Origin: Pegoplata infirma
Lineage: Eukaryota; Arthropoda; Insecta; Diptera; Anthomyiidae
Assembly: GCA_963921195.1 (NCBI GenBank)
Contig: OY992539.1
Coordinates: 40,070,299-40,134,298 of the forward strand
Reading direction: 5' to 3'
DNA length: 64,000 nucleotides
Shown here one piece after another: positions 32,596 through 42,945 of this stretch (positions within the stretch are counted from its first letter, which is position 1; each line of letters begins with the position of its first letter). Under the pieces are notes generated by a model. It searched no databases. It saw only the letters and a program-made list of their open reading frames with translations, and had not been told where the DNA came from. A program made the translations under genes and the position numbers.

Positions 32596-33094
32596 AAAGC
32601 ATTTAAAGTCCAATTTTGAGTAATGATTGTTTTTTTTCAAAATTATGTACCAATGTTTGGTATTGATCGGAATTTTATTCGATCACGAATCTATATCCGT
32701 TATTCGGATCCAGATTTGGAATCAGCATTAAAAAGTAAATCGAAAAAAGTAGTGAGTTCCCAGACGCATCCAAAAATATCACAAACAAAGCTCTTAAAAA
32801 TGCACAAGAATACGTTTCTCAAAAACCTAACGTACTAGAAAAATGTTAAACCCAGATTCGGAATCAGCATCGAAAAGTTAACAGAAAACGAACTGTCAGA
32901 TCCCTGACTCAACCAAAAATCTTCACAAATCAGTGTTGGGCATCCCGGGAAATTAACAACTGCACAGTAATTACGGAGGAACCTTAAGTAATGGAAATAA
33001 TTTATTTCTTCAATAAAAGTGTTTGTATAACACAACAATAAAAAAATGTGTTTTAAATTTACCGAAATTTAAGGTTTTAACAAAATTGTTCGCG
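32596..33094. other. non-genic stretch
   Basis: Contains 'agattcggaatcagcat' twice (about 32,708 and 32,853), a weak direct repeat of roughly 150 bp. Nothing else recognised; no supported exon. Confidence 0.4.
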
Positions 33095-33380
33095 ATTTCA
33101 AATTTTTTTTTTTATCAAATTCTTTTTTCATCAAATTTTTTTTTCATCAAATTCTTTTTTCATCAAATTCTTTTTTCATTAATTTTTTTTTCATCAAATT
33201 TTTGTTGTCATCAATTTTTTTTTTCATAAAATTTTTTTATCAAATTTTTTCTTACCAAAAAAAATTTTTTTTTTCATATTTTTTTTTCATCAATTTTGTT
33301 TTACATCAAAAAATTTTTCTTGTCATCAAAAAAATTCATCAAAAACTTTTTTTCATCAAAATTTTTTTTCACCAATAATT
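33095..33380. repeat. TTTTTTCATCAAA short tandem repeat
   Basis: About 20 imperfect units of 12-18 bp built on 'ttttttcatcaaat'. A minus-strand reading would be AAAAAATTTGATG. No coding meaning. Confidence 0.75.
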
Positions 33381-33514
33381 TTGGGTCCATTAAATTATTT
33401 TAACATAATATTGTTTTTTCGTGAAAAAAAATCATCTTTTTTTACCAAAACTACTTTTTCACCAAGTCTAAGCTTTTCGCATAAAAATTTTCCATTTGTT
33501 TATCAAATGTACAT

Positions 33515-35857
33515 TAGGGTGGATCGAATTTGGCTTTTGGGCGAATTTCGTTCCGGCTCACCGACAGATGTGTTGGAATAGACCTAAAAACAATGTGGTT
33601 AAATTTTCATGCAGATCGGTGGTCATCTTCCGCTGCCGAAATGACGTTGAAAATCCGCGATTTCTTAAAAAATAGTATTTATTTCAAAAAATTGCCAAAA
33701 TTACAAAAATCACTTAATCTTCTTTTTTATTTCAGTCAATCTTTTCAATTCGATCATATTTTCTTAGAAAAAAATTTCAGCTTAATAGGACATTGTTAAC
33801 CCCTCTAAAACGGTTGCCGAAAATGACCCATTCATTTTGCCCTAAACTCAAAACCACCAAATTTAAAAAAGATTTTTTTTTTTGATTTTAAGTTGCACAA
33901 TATAAAGTTTTTATTGCATTTATTTCAAGGATATATAAGTTCGTTTAACAAAAAATTTTTTTGAAAAAATACGAGATTCTTAAACAGCGCGTGTAACGGT
34001 CTGTTTCCAGGACATTTTGGGAAAATTGCACTTTTTTTTTAAAACTCAACATTTTTAGTTAAAAACTTTTCATTTTACACTAGATTTATTATAAATTATA
34101 AAACTTAATATAGAAATGTTGGATTTTAAGAAATTCTTTAACCCTAAACAGCTTTGGGCCCTAAATGACCCATGATGAACTAATGCATCTAGCAATAAAC
34201 CGCTTTTGGCGGGCGACTAACCATTGGGAACATATTTTTTCCATTAAAAATGGGAGCGTGAGTAAAGATGGGAGCGTAAGTGGAGATGAGAGCGTGAGTG
34301 AATTTGAGCAACTCACGCTCACGAAGAAAAAAAAATTCGCTCAGGAAATTTTTTAAGTTTGCATACATTTTACGCAGGATCACGTGATTGCAACATATTA
34401 AACTCGTTCACGCTATAATCACGCTTACGAAAACTCAACATAACTATATTTTGACGTGTTTTATTTTTCTGTCACCATAAAAAATCATGCAATCTCTCGC
34501 AATTTCATTCACGCTTACGAGTAAATCACGTGAAATTTGTGTCACGTGTGCATTTGCACAAATTATATTTTTAATGCAAAATAAAAAAGTGATCCATATA
34601 TTTTTTTTAAACAAGTTTAAATATTATTTCCCATTTAAATGCTCCCACCCCGAAAGCATTATCCCCTTAAATGCCAGAATATAGCAAGTAAATAGTCTAT
34701 TGAATTTATTCAGCAATATTCTTATTTAAATGTGAATTACTTTTTTTGTCAGATATAAATAAATGGTTAATGGTGGGTACGAAAAATGCTTAAAGGGTGG
34801 GTGCATTTAAGCGGGATACTATTTGAATGATATTTGAACTTTTTTGTTTCATTTGCATTAAAAATATTATTTTTAAAATTGCACTGTTAAGCGTGAGTAA
34901 AATTTCGTGAGTTTGCATGATTTTTATGGTGACGGAAAATGAAACACGTCAAAATTCAGCTTGAGTGAGATTAACATGTGACACTCATGTAATCCTGCGT
35001 AAAATGTATGCAAAATTAAAAAATTTCTTGCGTGAGAAATTTTTTTTTCTTCGTAAGCGTGAGGTGGTCGAATTCACTCACGCTCCCATCTCTACTCACG
35101 CTCCCATCCTTACTCACGCTCCCATTTTTAATTGAAAAATATGTTTCCAATGGTTTGTCGACCGCCAAAAGCGGTTTGTTGCTAGATGCATGTTCATCAT
35201 GGGTCATTTAGGGCCCAAAGCTGTTTAGGGTTAAGGAGTTTCTTAAAATCCAACATTTCTATATTAAGTTTTATAATTTATAATAAATCTGGTGTAAAAT
35301 GAAAAGTTCTTAACTAAAAATGTTGAGTTTAAAAAAAAAAGTGCAATTTTCCCAAAAAATCCTGGAAACAGACCGTTACACGCGCTGTTTAAGAATCTCG
35401 TATTTTTTCAAAAAATTTTTTTGTCAAACGAACTTATATATACTTGATATAAATGCAATAAAAACTTTAGATTGTGAAACTTAAAATCAAAAAAAAAATT
35501 CTTTTTTAAATTTGGTGGTTTTGAGTTTAGGGCAAAATGAATGGGTAATTTTCGGCTACCGTTTTAGAGGGGTTAACAATGTCCTAATAAGCTGAAATTT
35601 TTTTCTAAGAAAATATGATCGAATTGAAAAGATTGACTGAAATAAAAAAGAAGATTAAGTGATTTTTGTAATTTTGGCAATATTTTGAAATAAATACTAT
35701 TTTTTAAGAAATCGCGGATTTTCAACGTCATTTCGGCAGCGGAAGATGACCACCGATCTGCATGAAAATTTAACCACTTTGTTTTTAGGTCTATTCCAAC
35801 ACATCTGTCGGTGAGCCGGAACGAAATTCGCCAAAAAGCCAAATTCGATCCACCCTA
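33515..35857. mobile_element. 2.34-kb palindromic hAT-like element
   Basis: Ends TAGGGTGGATCGAATTTGGC, flanked on both sides by ATGTACAT (33,507-33,514 and 35,858-35,865), an 8-bp hAT-type duplication. The arms are inverted copies for about 1.1 kb each (33,530-33,800 corresponds to 35,573-35,842) and meet near 34,690. Each arm carries a block of CACGCTCACG-type repeats (34,250-34,560 and 34,880-35,130). No transposase frame; the mirrored frames seen in both arms reflect the palindrome. Confidence 0.8.
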
Positions 35858-35867
35858 ATGTACATAA

Positions 35868-36272
35868 AACAAGTGAGAGTGTTATATTCTTTGGTGCCGA
35901 ATCTTTTATACTCTCCAAAATGTTAAAACACTTTTTATACCCTCCAACCACAGTATTTTTTTTTTATTTTTGTTAAACAAATGAAACAAATTTATGCAAG
36001 AAGTGCAGAGTACTACACTGGGACCGGAGGGACTAAAAAATTTTGTGTTTTTTTTTTGCCCGCCTCCCTCTTTAGGGCGTGGATATAAAAAATGTTTAAA
36101 TAATGATAAAATTGTATTACTTTAATGCAAAAAGCATAACAAATAAATTAGTAAACACTTTTCTTTGCCACCGCCGAACCCACTCCCAAAAAACGCACTT
36201 GATTTTTTTTTTTACATGATGGAGGGTATAAAAAATTCGGCACTGCCGAATTTAACACTCTTACTTGTTTGC
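35868..36272. repeat. TTCGGC...GCCGAA repeat family, full short copy
   Basis: Begins ACAAGTGAGAGTGTTA and ends TTCGGCACTGCCGAATTTAAC plus CACTCTTACTTGT, so the outer ends are inverted. The interior holds 'ctttttataccctccaaccacagta' and 'gcccgcctccctctttagggcgtgg'. It resembles the mini-me-like family in its ends and hairpin but has a different body. Confidence 0.65.
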
Positions 36273-36654
36273 ACTTATTTTTGCACTCACTTACGAAATG
36301 TACAGCTCTTTTGGTTTTTTAATGGGGTCCTCGACTGATATTTTAATTCGTTTTTCATGGAATAGCAAAGTAATATCACATTATTTTTTTTAAAAAAAAC
36401 TTTGCTTTGGCAAGTACACCCAAATCTTCCGCAAAACATTATCATGATTTAATGTTTTGGGCAAGAGCACAAAATTCGCAGGCGTTTTTTTTGTAAAGGA
36501 ATATGGTCGGGGCGGAATATTGTGCCACATGTTCTTAAACTGGTGTAGACCAAATTTTAGCCAAATCGAATAATTTTAACCCGCGCCCCTTTGAGGTCAA
36601 GGTTCACAAGGTAAAAATAAATGTTTCCATACAAGCAAAAATTTTTTTTTCGAT

Positions 36655-37352
36655 TTTTATACCCTCCAACCACAGTATGGGCGTATACTCACTTTGTCAT
36701 TCCGTATACTCACTTTGTCATCGAAATATCGGTCTAGGACCTCAATAAGTATAGATATTATTGATCAGTGATCGATTCTAAGACATTCTAGCGATGTCCG
36801 TCCGTCCGTCCGTCCGTCTGTAGAAGACACGATCCAAAATAAAAGAGCTAGGCTTTCGTAGTTTGGCATGGATGTGTCTTATATTCCTAGGCAGATTAAG
36901 TTCGGAAATGGGCAAAATCGGATCAAGGGGAAAAAAGTTCCCCCTTGGAGAACTAAACCAACCTCTGAAAAACGGTATTTTTTCCAGGGTTTTTTGTACT
37001 TTTTTTAAGTAAATGCAACACTTTCATGTCAGAGGAAGCTCAAAACCCTCCATGTGGACCCACCCAGCGGATAAAAAAAATTGAAAAAAGTTTGACCCGC
37101 CCCTTTTGTGGGCGTGAATATAAAAAATGTATTTAAATAATGATTAATTGGATTAAATAATTGGAAGAATCATAATAAATCCATTTGCTAACATCAATCT
37201 CATTGGGAAGGTGTCCTCCAATGTCTCCCACCAAACCCCCAAACCCCCCCCCTCCCCCCCTCACAAAAAAAGAGATGCCCCTGATTTTTTTTTTTTACAT
37301 TTTGGAGGGTATAAAAGATTCGGCACAGCCGAATTTAACACTCTCACTTGTT
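36655..37352 (-). repeat. TTCGGC...GCCGAA repeat family, longer copy
   Basis: Starts at 'tataccctccaaccacagta', carries a GTCC tetranucleotide tract (36,797-36,818), then 'gacccgccccttttgtgggcgtg', and ends with TTCGGCACAGCCGAATTTAA and CACTCTCACTTGTTTTA. A C-rich run lies at 37,236-37,261. The tetranucleotide tract again points to the mini-me/DINE type. Confidence 0.65.
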
Positions 37353-37771
37353 TTATTTTTGAAAGTTAGTGAGATTTATTAGTTCATTTCGATCGGACAA
37401 GTTTTTGAATTCCAAAATGGACTACGAAATTTTAAAATTTTTGTCGCTCTTTATAATAGGTTATCTTTTTTTATTAATTTATATTTCGGTGACATCGTAA
37501 TTTTGGTCTTAAATAGGGCCAAAACTCCATATAAAACGCCAAAACTCGTATACTTTTTTTTAGTCTCCTGTACAAGAATCAATCGTCAGAACACCGTAAT
37601 TTTGTTCGTGTTGTACTGTGTTATATATGGAAGGTGATAATTACACTGGAAAGCAATCCCTATGCGAAATTGTATACATTTATGTAAATGTAAACATTTT
37701 ATAATCTGAAAAAAATCTATAGCATTGTTATTTTCTGTATTATAATCAAATTATCTGTTATTTTTTTGTAG

Positions 37772-38027
37772 GTTTCCTTATTATCGTGAAAATAAACAAG
37801 GTTGGCAAAATTCCATAAGACACAATCTTTCGCTGAATGATTGTTTTGTCAAAGTGGCACGAGATAAAAATACTATAGAAGATAATGATAGCGCCGGTAA
37901 AGGCAGCTATTGGATGTTGGATTCCTCGGCGAATGATATGTTTGAACAGGGCAACTATAGACGTCGTAGAACAAGACGACAAAGGCAATGTCTGAAAACG
38001 GGTACTCTATTAGGAGAATCATTTAAG
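37772..38027 (+). CDS. FoxL1: FoxL1 exon 2 (recognition helix and wing region)
   Basis: The acceptor TTTTTGTAG|G completes the split Lys codon. The exon gives [32 protein letters not shown], then an insertion (NTIEDNDS) before [10 protein letters not shown], and a basic tail [12 protein letters not shown] (residues 118-203). The [10 protein letters not shown] helix with its Asn, Arg and His is the DNA-recognition helix of forkhead proteins and is intact. The tail probably serves as a nuclear localisation signal. The donor is AAG|GTGGGG at 38,028, phase 0. The 7-9 residue insertion in wing 1 relative to vertebrate FoxL1 is an oddity that may be shared by flies. Confidence 0.9.
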
Positions 38028-38098
38028 GTGGGGAAAATGGATTAAATAAATATTTAAATGTTTTTTTTATAATTTTTTTTGTTAATTTCTTTTTAAAG

Positions 38099-38653
38099 GC
38101 CTCCGAACAACAAGCTGCTATAAGTGATCAATCAATGGGTGAAATGTCCTCAAATATGGATTCAATGTTTAATATTAATTCAAATAACTTATGCCTGAAC
38201 TATAGTGATCGTATAACAGAAATGCATCGTCAATATTTAGCCTCGATAGCACCATTCAATATACTATTTGGTAATTCTTCACTTGGATCATCGAATTTAC
38301 CCTCATCATCGCCAACTTCACAAACTAACGAAGAGTTTAACAACTCCGGTGGTAATCAACAGGCAACTTCCTCAAATTCGGTAATACCTGCTGCTCCTGC
38401 ATCATTAAATGGTTCATCTACATCATATGCTGATGTAGAATCATTAGACTTTTCTGGAGACACTCTTTCCAATAGCAGTTGTTCCAGTGATCGTATGCTT
38501 ACACAATCTCCTAGTGCCTTTACTACACCTACTTGTTCGACTATTAAATCCCGCATTAAGAAGGAAAGATGTTGTAGTCCCGATTTAAGTAGTACAGTGA
38601 ATAATAAAAGTTCTACGGCGTTTAGTATTGAAAATATTATTAAGAAAGACTGA
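38099..38653 (+). CDS. FoxL1: FoxL1 exon 3 (C-terminal region with eh1-like motif)
   Basis: Follows a 71-bp intron (38,028-38,098, acceptor TTTTAAAG). Encodes residues 204-387: a Ser/Asn/Thr-rich, presumably disordered tail. The basic piece KSRIKKERC may extend nuclear import. The protein ends FSIENIIKKD, which fits the engrailed-homology-1 pattern F-x-I-x-x-I-I/L used to recruit the Groucho corepressor and present near the C-terminus of FoxL1-type proteins. That suggests repressor activity; it is inference. The stop TGA is at 38,651-38,653. Confidence 0.9.
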   Translation, partial: ASEQQAAISDQSMGEMSSNMDSMFNINSNNLCLNYSDRITEMHRQYLASIAPFNILFGNSSLGSSNLPSSSPTSQTNEEFNNSGGNQQATSSNSVIPAAPASLNGSSTSYADVESLDFSGDTLSNSSCSSDRMLTQSPSAFTTPTCSTIKSRIKKERCCSPDLSSTVNNKSSTAFSIENIIKKD

Positions 38654-38731
38654 GGTTGTAATTTATTTGAATTTTATAAATCCTTATTTTGTTCGTATTT
38701 AACATGTGTGATATTAAGACAATAGTTTTAA

Positions 38732-38737
38732 AATAAA
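38732..38737 (+). terminator. FoxL1: FoxL1 polyadenylation signal
   Basis: AATAAA about 80 bases after the FoxL1 stop codon. It is the first canonical signal downstream, so a short 3' UTR is likely. Confidence 0.6.
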
Positions 38738-38991
38738 GAAAATTTAGTTTGAAAAAGAAATTTGTAAAAACATATTTCCGGAGGAAAATTTCCCCAAATC
38801 AAATTCAAAAAAGGAAAAACGGGAAAAGAAAAAGAGAGATGGATGGATGAAAAAATAGAGAAAAAAACAGATTTTTACTATCAGAAAATTGTGCTAAACA
38901 AAAATGACACTGTGCTACAAAAAAAAAAAAAACAAAAACGAATATACTTTTGTAATGAGCAACAACTTAAATATATCGCCTACCATAATTT

Positions 38992-39125
38992 TAAAGGTTT
39001 TTGGCCCGCTGAATCCGAATTTGACCCTTGAAATTGCTCTATCTCTTTAAGTTTATAACATAACAAGATATGTTAAATATCTCGAAACCTGTCGCATTCG
39101 GATTCAGCGCACCAAAAACCTTTTA
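38992..39125. repeat. ~130-bp inverted repeat
   Basis: AAAGGTTTTTGGCCCGCTGA and its near inverse (TCAGCGCACCAAAAACCTTT) with 'atccgaat' continuing inward. Probably a small MITE just downstream of FoxL1. Confidence 0.6.
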
Positions 39126-39374
39126 ATATACTATACATGACCTTTTTTGAAGAATTTTTTTTTTGCCTGGGTAATCCGGACATCGATTTCCAGCAAAACC
39201 TTAATGTTCTTTTTTAGAAAAATTATCACAACTCTCTCAATTGTTATCCGACCAAATCATATATGTGGGCCATTCCAAAAAACTTAGCTCAAATTTTAGT
39301 CATTTTTGGAAATGGTGTCTCAGATTAATTTGAACCTTGACACATAGATAGCCCTCATAAATATGATATATGTA
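39126..39374. other. non-genic, with a GGGCCATTCCA relic
   Basis: At 39,269 'gggccattccaaaaaacttagc' recalls the termini of the palindrome at 21,272. The sequence may continue, after a hAT-like insertion, into the inverted repeat at 40,205-41,030. Confidence 0.4.
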
Positions 39375-40167
39375 TAGACTGACCATTCGTACTGATTTGA
39401 TCAGTACATGTACTGATTTTTTGTCACGTGTACTGATCAAAAAAGCGTGTACTGATTTGTACTGATTTTTTGAAATATGTAATGATTGTACTGATTTTTG
39501 AATATTTTAACTTAAAAAAATAATTTTATTTAAAAATTCTTTACAAAAACTATAAAATTCCATAAAATAAGGAATCAGAGAAGTTTTATACAAGTTTGGT
39601 CTGAGATGTTTTATTTCGCACAAATTCGAAGGATCTTGCACAGTGTAAGAAAAAGCGTGTAGAATCTTATCGGTTTCCTTTAGGCAAAAGTTCACGAAAT
39701 TATTAATTTTCTACATTTAAAATTAATCCAAATGAAGCTGAGATGTTTGGTAAAGTCGTCAGAATTTAAGGGCGTTTATTTCTAAAAAAATATAAAAAAA
39801 AGTCAGAGCTTTTTCCTATTGAAAAAAATATCCGAGATTAAAGATTTTTAATAAATATGTATGTGCTCATAATCTGGGAGGTTTCCTAAAATGAAAAGTC
39901 CTTAGAATCTGCCGAAATTGCTAAAGAAATAAAATATTTCTTTAAGTTTTCTGTAAAATAACAACAACTGTTATTGTCAGCTGTTTTTAACAGTTGTTTT
40001 TACTGCAATACTAGTTGACCCCAAACAACTACAATTGTTCGTAATTTAAATTTTTGATAGCTGAAAACATTCGTCATAAATTTTTTTCTATGCAAAACAT
40101 TCACAGATTTTTTTTCTTGGAAAAAATGGGTGTACTGATTTGAGTTCTGGAAAAAATGGTCACCCTA
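39375..40167. mobile_element. 793-bp hAT-like element with an 8-bp target duplication
   Basis: Ends TAGACTGACCATT and AATGGTCACCCTA (inverse TAGGGTGACCATT), flanked by TATATGTA (39,367-39,374 and 40,168-40,175). Near both ends 'tgtactgatttg' repeats occur, probably sub-terminal transposase-binding motifs. No transposase frame. Confidence 0.8.
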
Positions 40168-40204
40168 TATATGTACCATATATCGTTTTTTTACATTTGG
40201 TGTA

Positions 40205-41030
40205 TTTAACGAATTATGGCGGGTCAAAGATTGACTTTTTAAGCAAAAGTAAGAAAAATACATCACGTTTAAAGAGCAGTAACTTCTAATGACCCGATTT
40301 TCACAAATTTAGGCTCATGTGAAAGCTGGGGTTCTTCTTTTAGAAAATATTTTTAAAATAACACAGTTTTTTTACAGAAAAGATGCAAAAATGCAAAAAC
40401 ATTTTTTCTTTTCGAATATTTAAAAAAACACATCTTCGATTTTTTTAAAAAAAATTCTGGTGAAAAATAACAATGTTTTGTATAACATATTCAAAATTCA
40501 GAAAAATATTCTGTTTTAAGTACGAGGTTCTCATATTTTTCCCTTAGAAAATTTAAATTTCTAATGTTTCGAATGTTTTTCAAAATTTTAATAGTATAAT
40601 TTTCTTTGAAAATTTAAATTTTTATATTGAAGAAACATAAAATTATAATTTTCTAAGGTAAAATTTAAGAACTTCGTACTAAAACCAGAATATTTTTTGA
40701 TCCCATTGGGATCCCACTCTGAATTTTGGATATGTTATACAAAACAGTATTGTTTATCACCAAGCTTTTTTTTAAAAAAATAGAAGATGTGTTTTTTTAA
40801 ATATTCGCAAAAAAAAAATGTTTTTAAATTTTTGCAACACTCCTGAAAAAAACCGTATGCTTTTGAAAATATTTCCTAAAAGAAGAAGAATTAAACTTTC
40901 ATATGAGCCATTACTTGTGGTAATTGGATTACTAGTTAAAAAGTTAGAGCACGTTAAACGTCATGTATTTTTCTGACTTTTGCTAAAAAAAGTCTAACTT
41001 TGACCCGCGATAATTTGAAAACTACAGCAA
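40205..41030. repeat. ~825-bp inverted repeat
   Basis: 'gcgggtcaaag.ttgactttttaagcaaaagt' near the left is inverted near the right (40,970-41,015), and the arms continue to a centre at about 40,615. 'agaatattctgttttaagtacgag' and its inverse are the inner pair. Ends are not sharply defined; it may belong to the GGGCATTCCA palindrome family. Confidence 0.6.
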
Positions 41031-41036
41031 ATTTTG

Positions 41037-41456
41037 AAAACCCGACTAAAAAAAAAATAATACGATGCCATATAACATTTGATCCCAAAAATGGAGGATC
41101 CAAAAATATATGATTATATCTTATTAGATCAAAATTTAGATAATAAGATATAATTAGATCCCAAAAATGGAACGGCAAATATTATCTAATTTGATATTAT
41201 AAAAAATTGTATACAATAAGATCTAATAATATATAATTATATCTTATTAGATCTAATATGATCTTTAATATCAAATCAGATGAAATTTACCGTTCCATTT
41301 TTGGGATCTAATTATATCTAATTATATCAAATTTTATCTAATAAGTTATAAATATATATATTTAGATACTCCATTTTTGGGATCAAATGATGGATCTATT
41401 TATATATAATTATATAAAAAACTATATGATTATATCAAAACTTTTTTACTCGGGAA
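41037..41456. mobile_element. ~415-bp palindromic AT-rich element with CCCGAGTAAAAA ends
   Basis: The left end is CCCGACTAAAAA and the right end TTTTTTACTCGGG. The interior is a palindrome anchored by 'gatcccaaaaatgga' on the left and 'tccatttttgggatc' on the right, with GATATAATTAGATC-like repeats between. It gives a compact view of the AT-rich family whose ends also occur at 21.2, 25.5, 30.8 and 32.6 kb. Confidence 0.65.
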
Positions 41457-41471
41457 TCCAAAAATGCAACA

Positions 41472-42945
41472 TCTATATATATAAAGTAGTTACGTGACTG
41501 ACTGATGACTGACTGACACACTAATCACGCATCATCCCACAGCCCAATCCACTGAAGCCATAGCCTTGAAATTTGGATTGTAGTTTCACCTCCCTGAATA
41601 CAGATCCGCTAAGACTGGGTTTTTGGAAATGTTGATTCTAATGGGTAAAAACGAAGGGTTGAAAAAGGAGAAATAGCGAGTACTTTGGTACATTTTATTG
41701 TTTTCTGAAAAAAAAATCCAATTAATTTGAAATTTAAAATGTAGGATCCTCTAACGGAAAAACATTCCCAAAGAAGAACTTTCTGGAAATTCGGATTCCT
41801 AAGGGTAGAAAGGGGTAAAAAATGGTACTTTGGTACTTTTTATATTTTTTGAAATTAAGGTCCTACAAAAATATCAAAATTTGCAATGGTGGTTCCAACA
41901 ACGGAAAAAATTCTGAAAACGTACTTTTTCGAAATTTCGATTCTAAGGCGGGTAAAAAATCGAGTAATTTGGTACTTTTTATTTTTTCTGAAAAAAAACC
42001 TATTAATTCGAAAATTGGAATGTAGGATCCTCTAACGGAAAAACATTCCCAAAAAAGAACTTTCTGGAAATTCGGATTCCTAAGGGTAAAAAGTGATAAA
42101 AAATTACTTTTTATATTTTTTGAAATTAAAGTCCTACAAAAAAAATTAAATTTGCAATGTTGTTTCCAACAACGAAAGAAATTCTGAAAAAAGTACTTTT
42201 TCGAAATCACGATTCTAAGGGGGGTAAAAAGCGAGCACTTTGGTAAAAAAAAATCCTATAAATTTGAAAATTAGAATGTAGGATCCTCTAACGGAGAAAC
42301 ATTCCCAAAAAAAGTACTTTCTGGAAATTCGGACTCCTAATGGTAAAAAGTGGTAAAAAATTTACTATCTAAATTTTTTGAAATTAAGGTCCTACAAAAA
42401 AATATTAAAATGTTAGTTCCAACAAAGGGGAAAATTCTGAAAAAGTACTTTTTCGAAATTCCGATTCTTAGGGGGGAAAAAGTGTACTTTGGTAATTTTT
42501 ATAATTCCTGAAATAATGGTCCTGGAAACTTTAAATTTGGAAGTCAGGGTCATTTAGCGAAAAAAGATTTCTAAAGAAGGCAAAGAATTTTTTTGTTTTT
42601 TAGCGCATGTAAGCGCATATTCGGAACGGAATGAAAGCCACATGGGACTAATCGGAATGGAACAGGGAATCAAATGGAATAAAACAGGGAACGAAATGGG
42701 GATTTGAAATTTGGAATGTAGGTGCGCCTCCCGATATATAGATCCTTTAACGCTGAGTTTTTTGAAATGTTGATTCTAGGGAATAGGGGTAAAAAAGGTA
42801 TTTCGGTACTTTTTATATTTCCACAAACCACTGAAGCTAGAGACTTTAAATTTTATAGATTCACCCGGAAAATAGGTCCACTAAGGCTTGGGTTTTGGAA
42901 ATGTTGATTCTAAGGGGGTAAAATTTGCAAAAACAGGTACGCTAG
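41472..42945 (+). mobile_element. non-autonomous Helitron, 1.5 kb
   Basis: 5' TCTATATATATAAAGTAG preceded by A and followed by a GACTGACTGA tract; 3' GTACGCTAG followed by T. The body consists of about five ~220-bp units with 'ctaacggaaaaacattcccaaa', 'ttctggaaattcggattcctaa' and 'cctacaaaaa'. Compared with the copy at 27.06 kb, the terminal hairpin is not evident, so the 3' end may be altered. It sits directly after the CCCGAGTAAAAA-bounded element. Confidence 0.75.

Larger units (their letters stand above)
15330..37771 (+). other. FoxL1: FoxL1 intron 1, 22.4 kb, within the forkhead domain
   Basis: Donor GTAAGT at 15,330 and acceptor TTTTTTTGTAG ending 37,771 restore a continuous forkhead reading frame ([14 protein letters not shown]). 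Almost all of the intron is made of transposable elements and tandem arrays, listed separately. The transcript must carry two long palindromes (21.3-23.3 and 33.5-35.9 kb) before splicing. Confidence 0.85.

Noticed and set aside
33530..35842. Pair of matching 89-residue frames (33,530-33,799 plus, 35,573-35,842 minus) as a duplicated gene
   Set aside because: They are the two arms of the palindromic hAT-like element; no domain and no coding bias.
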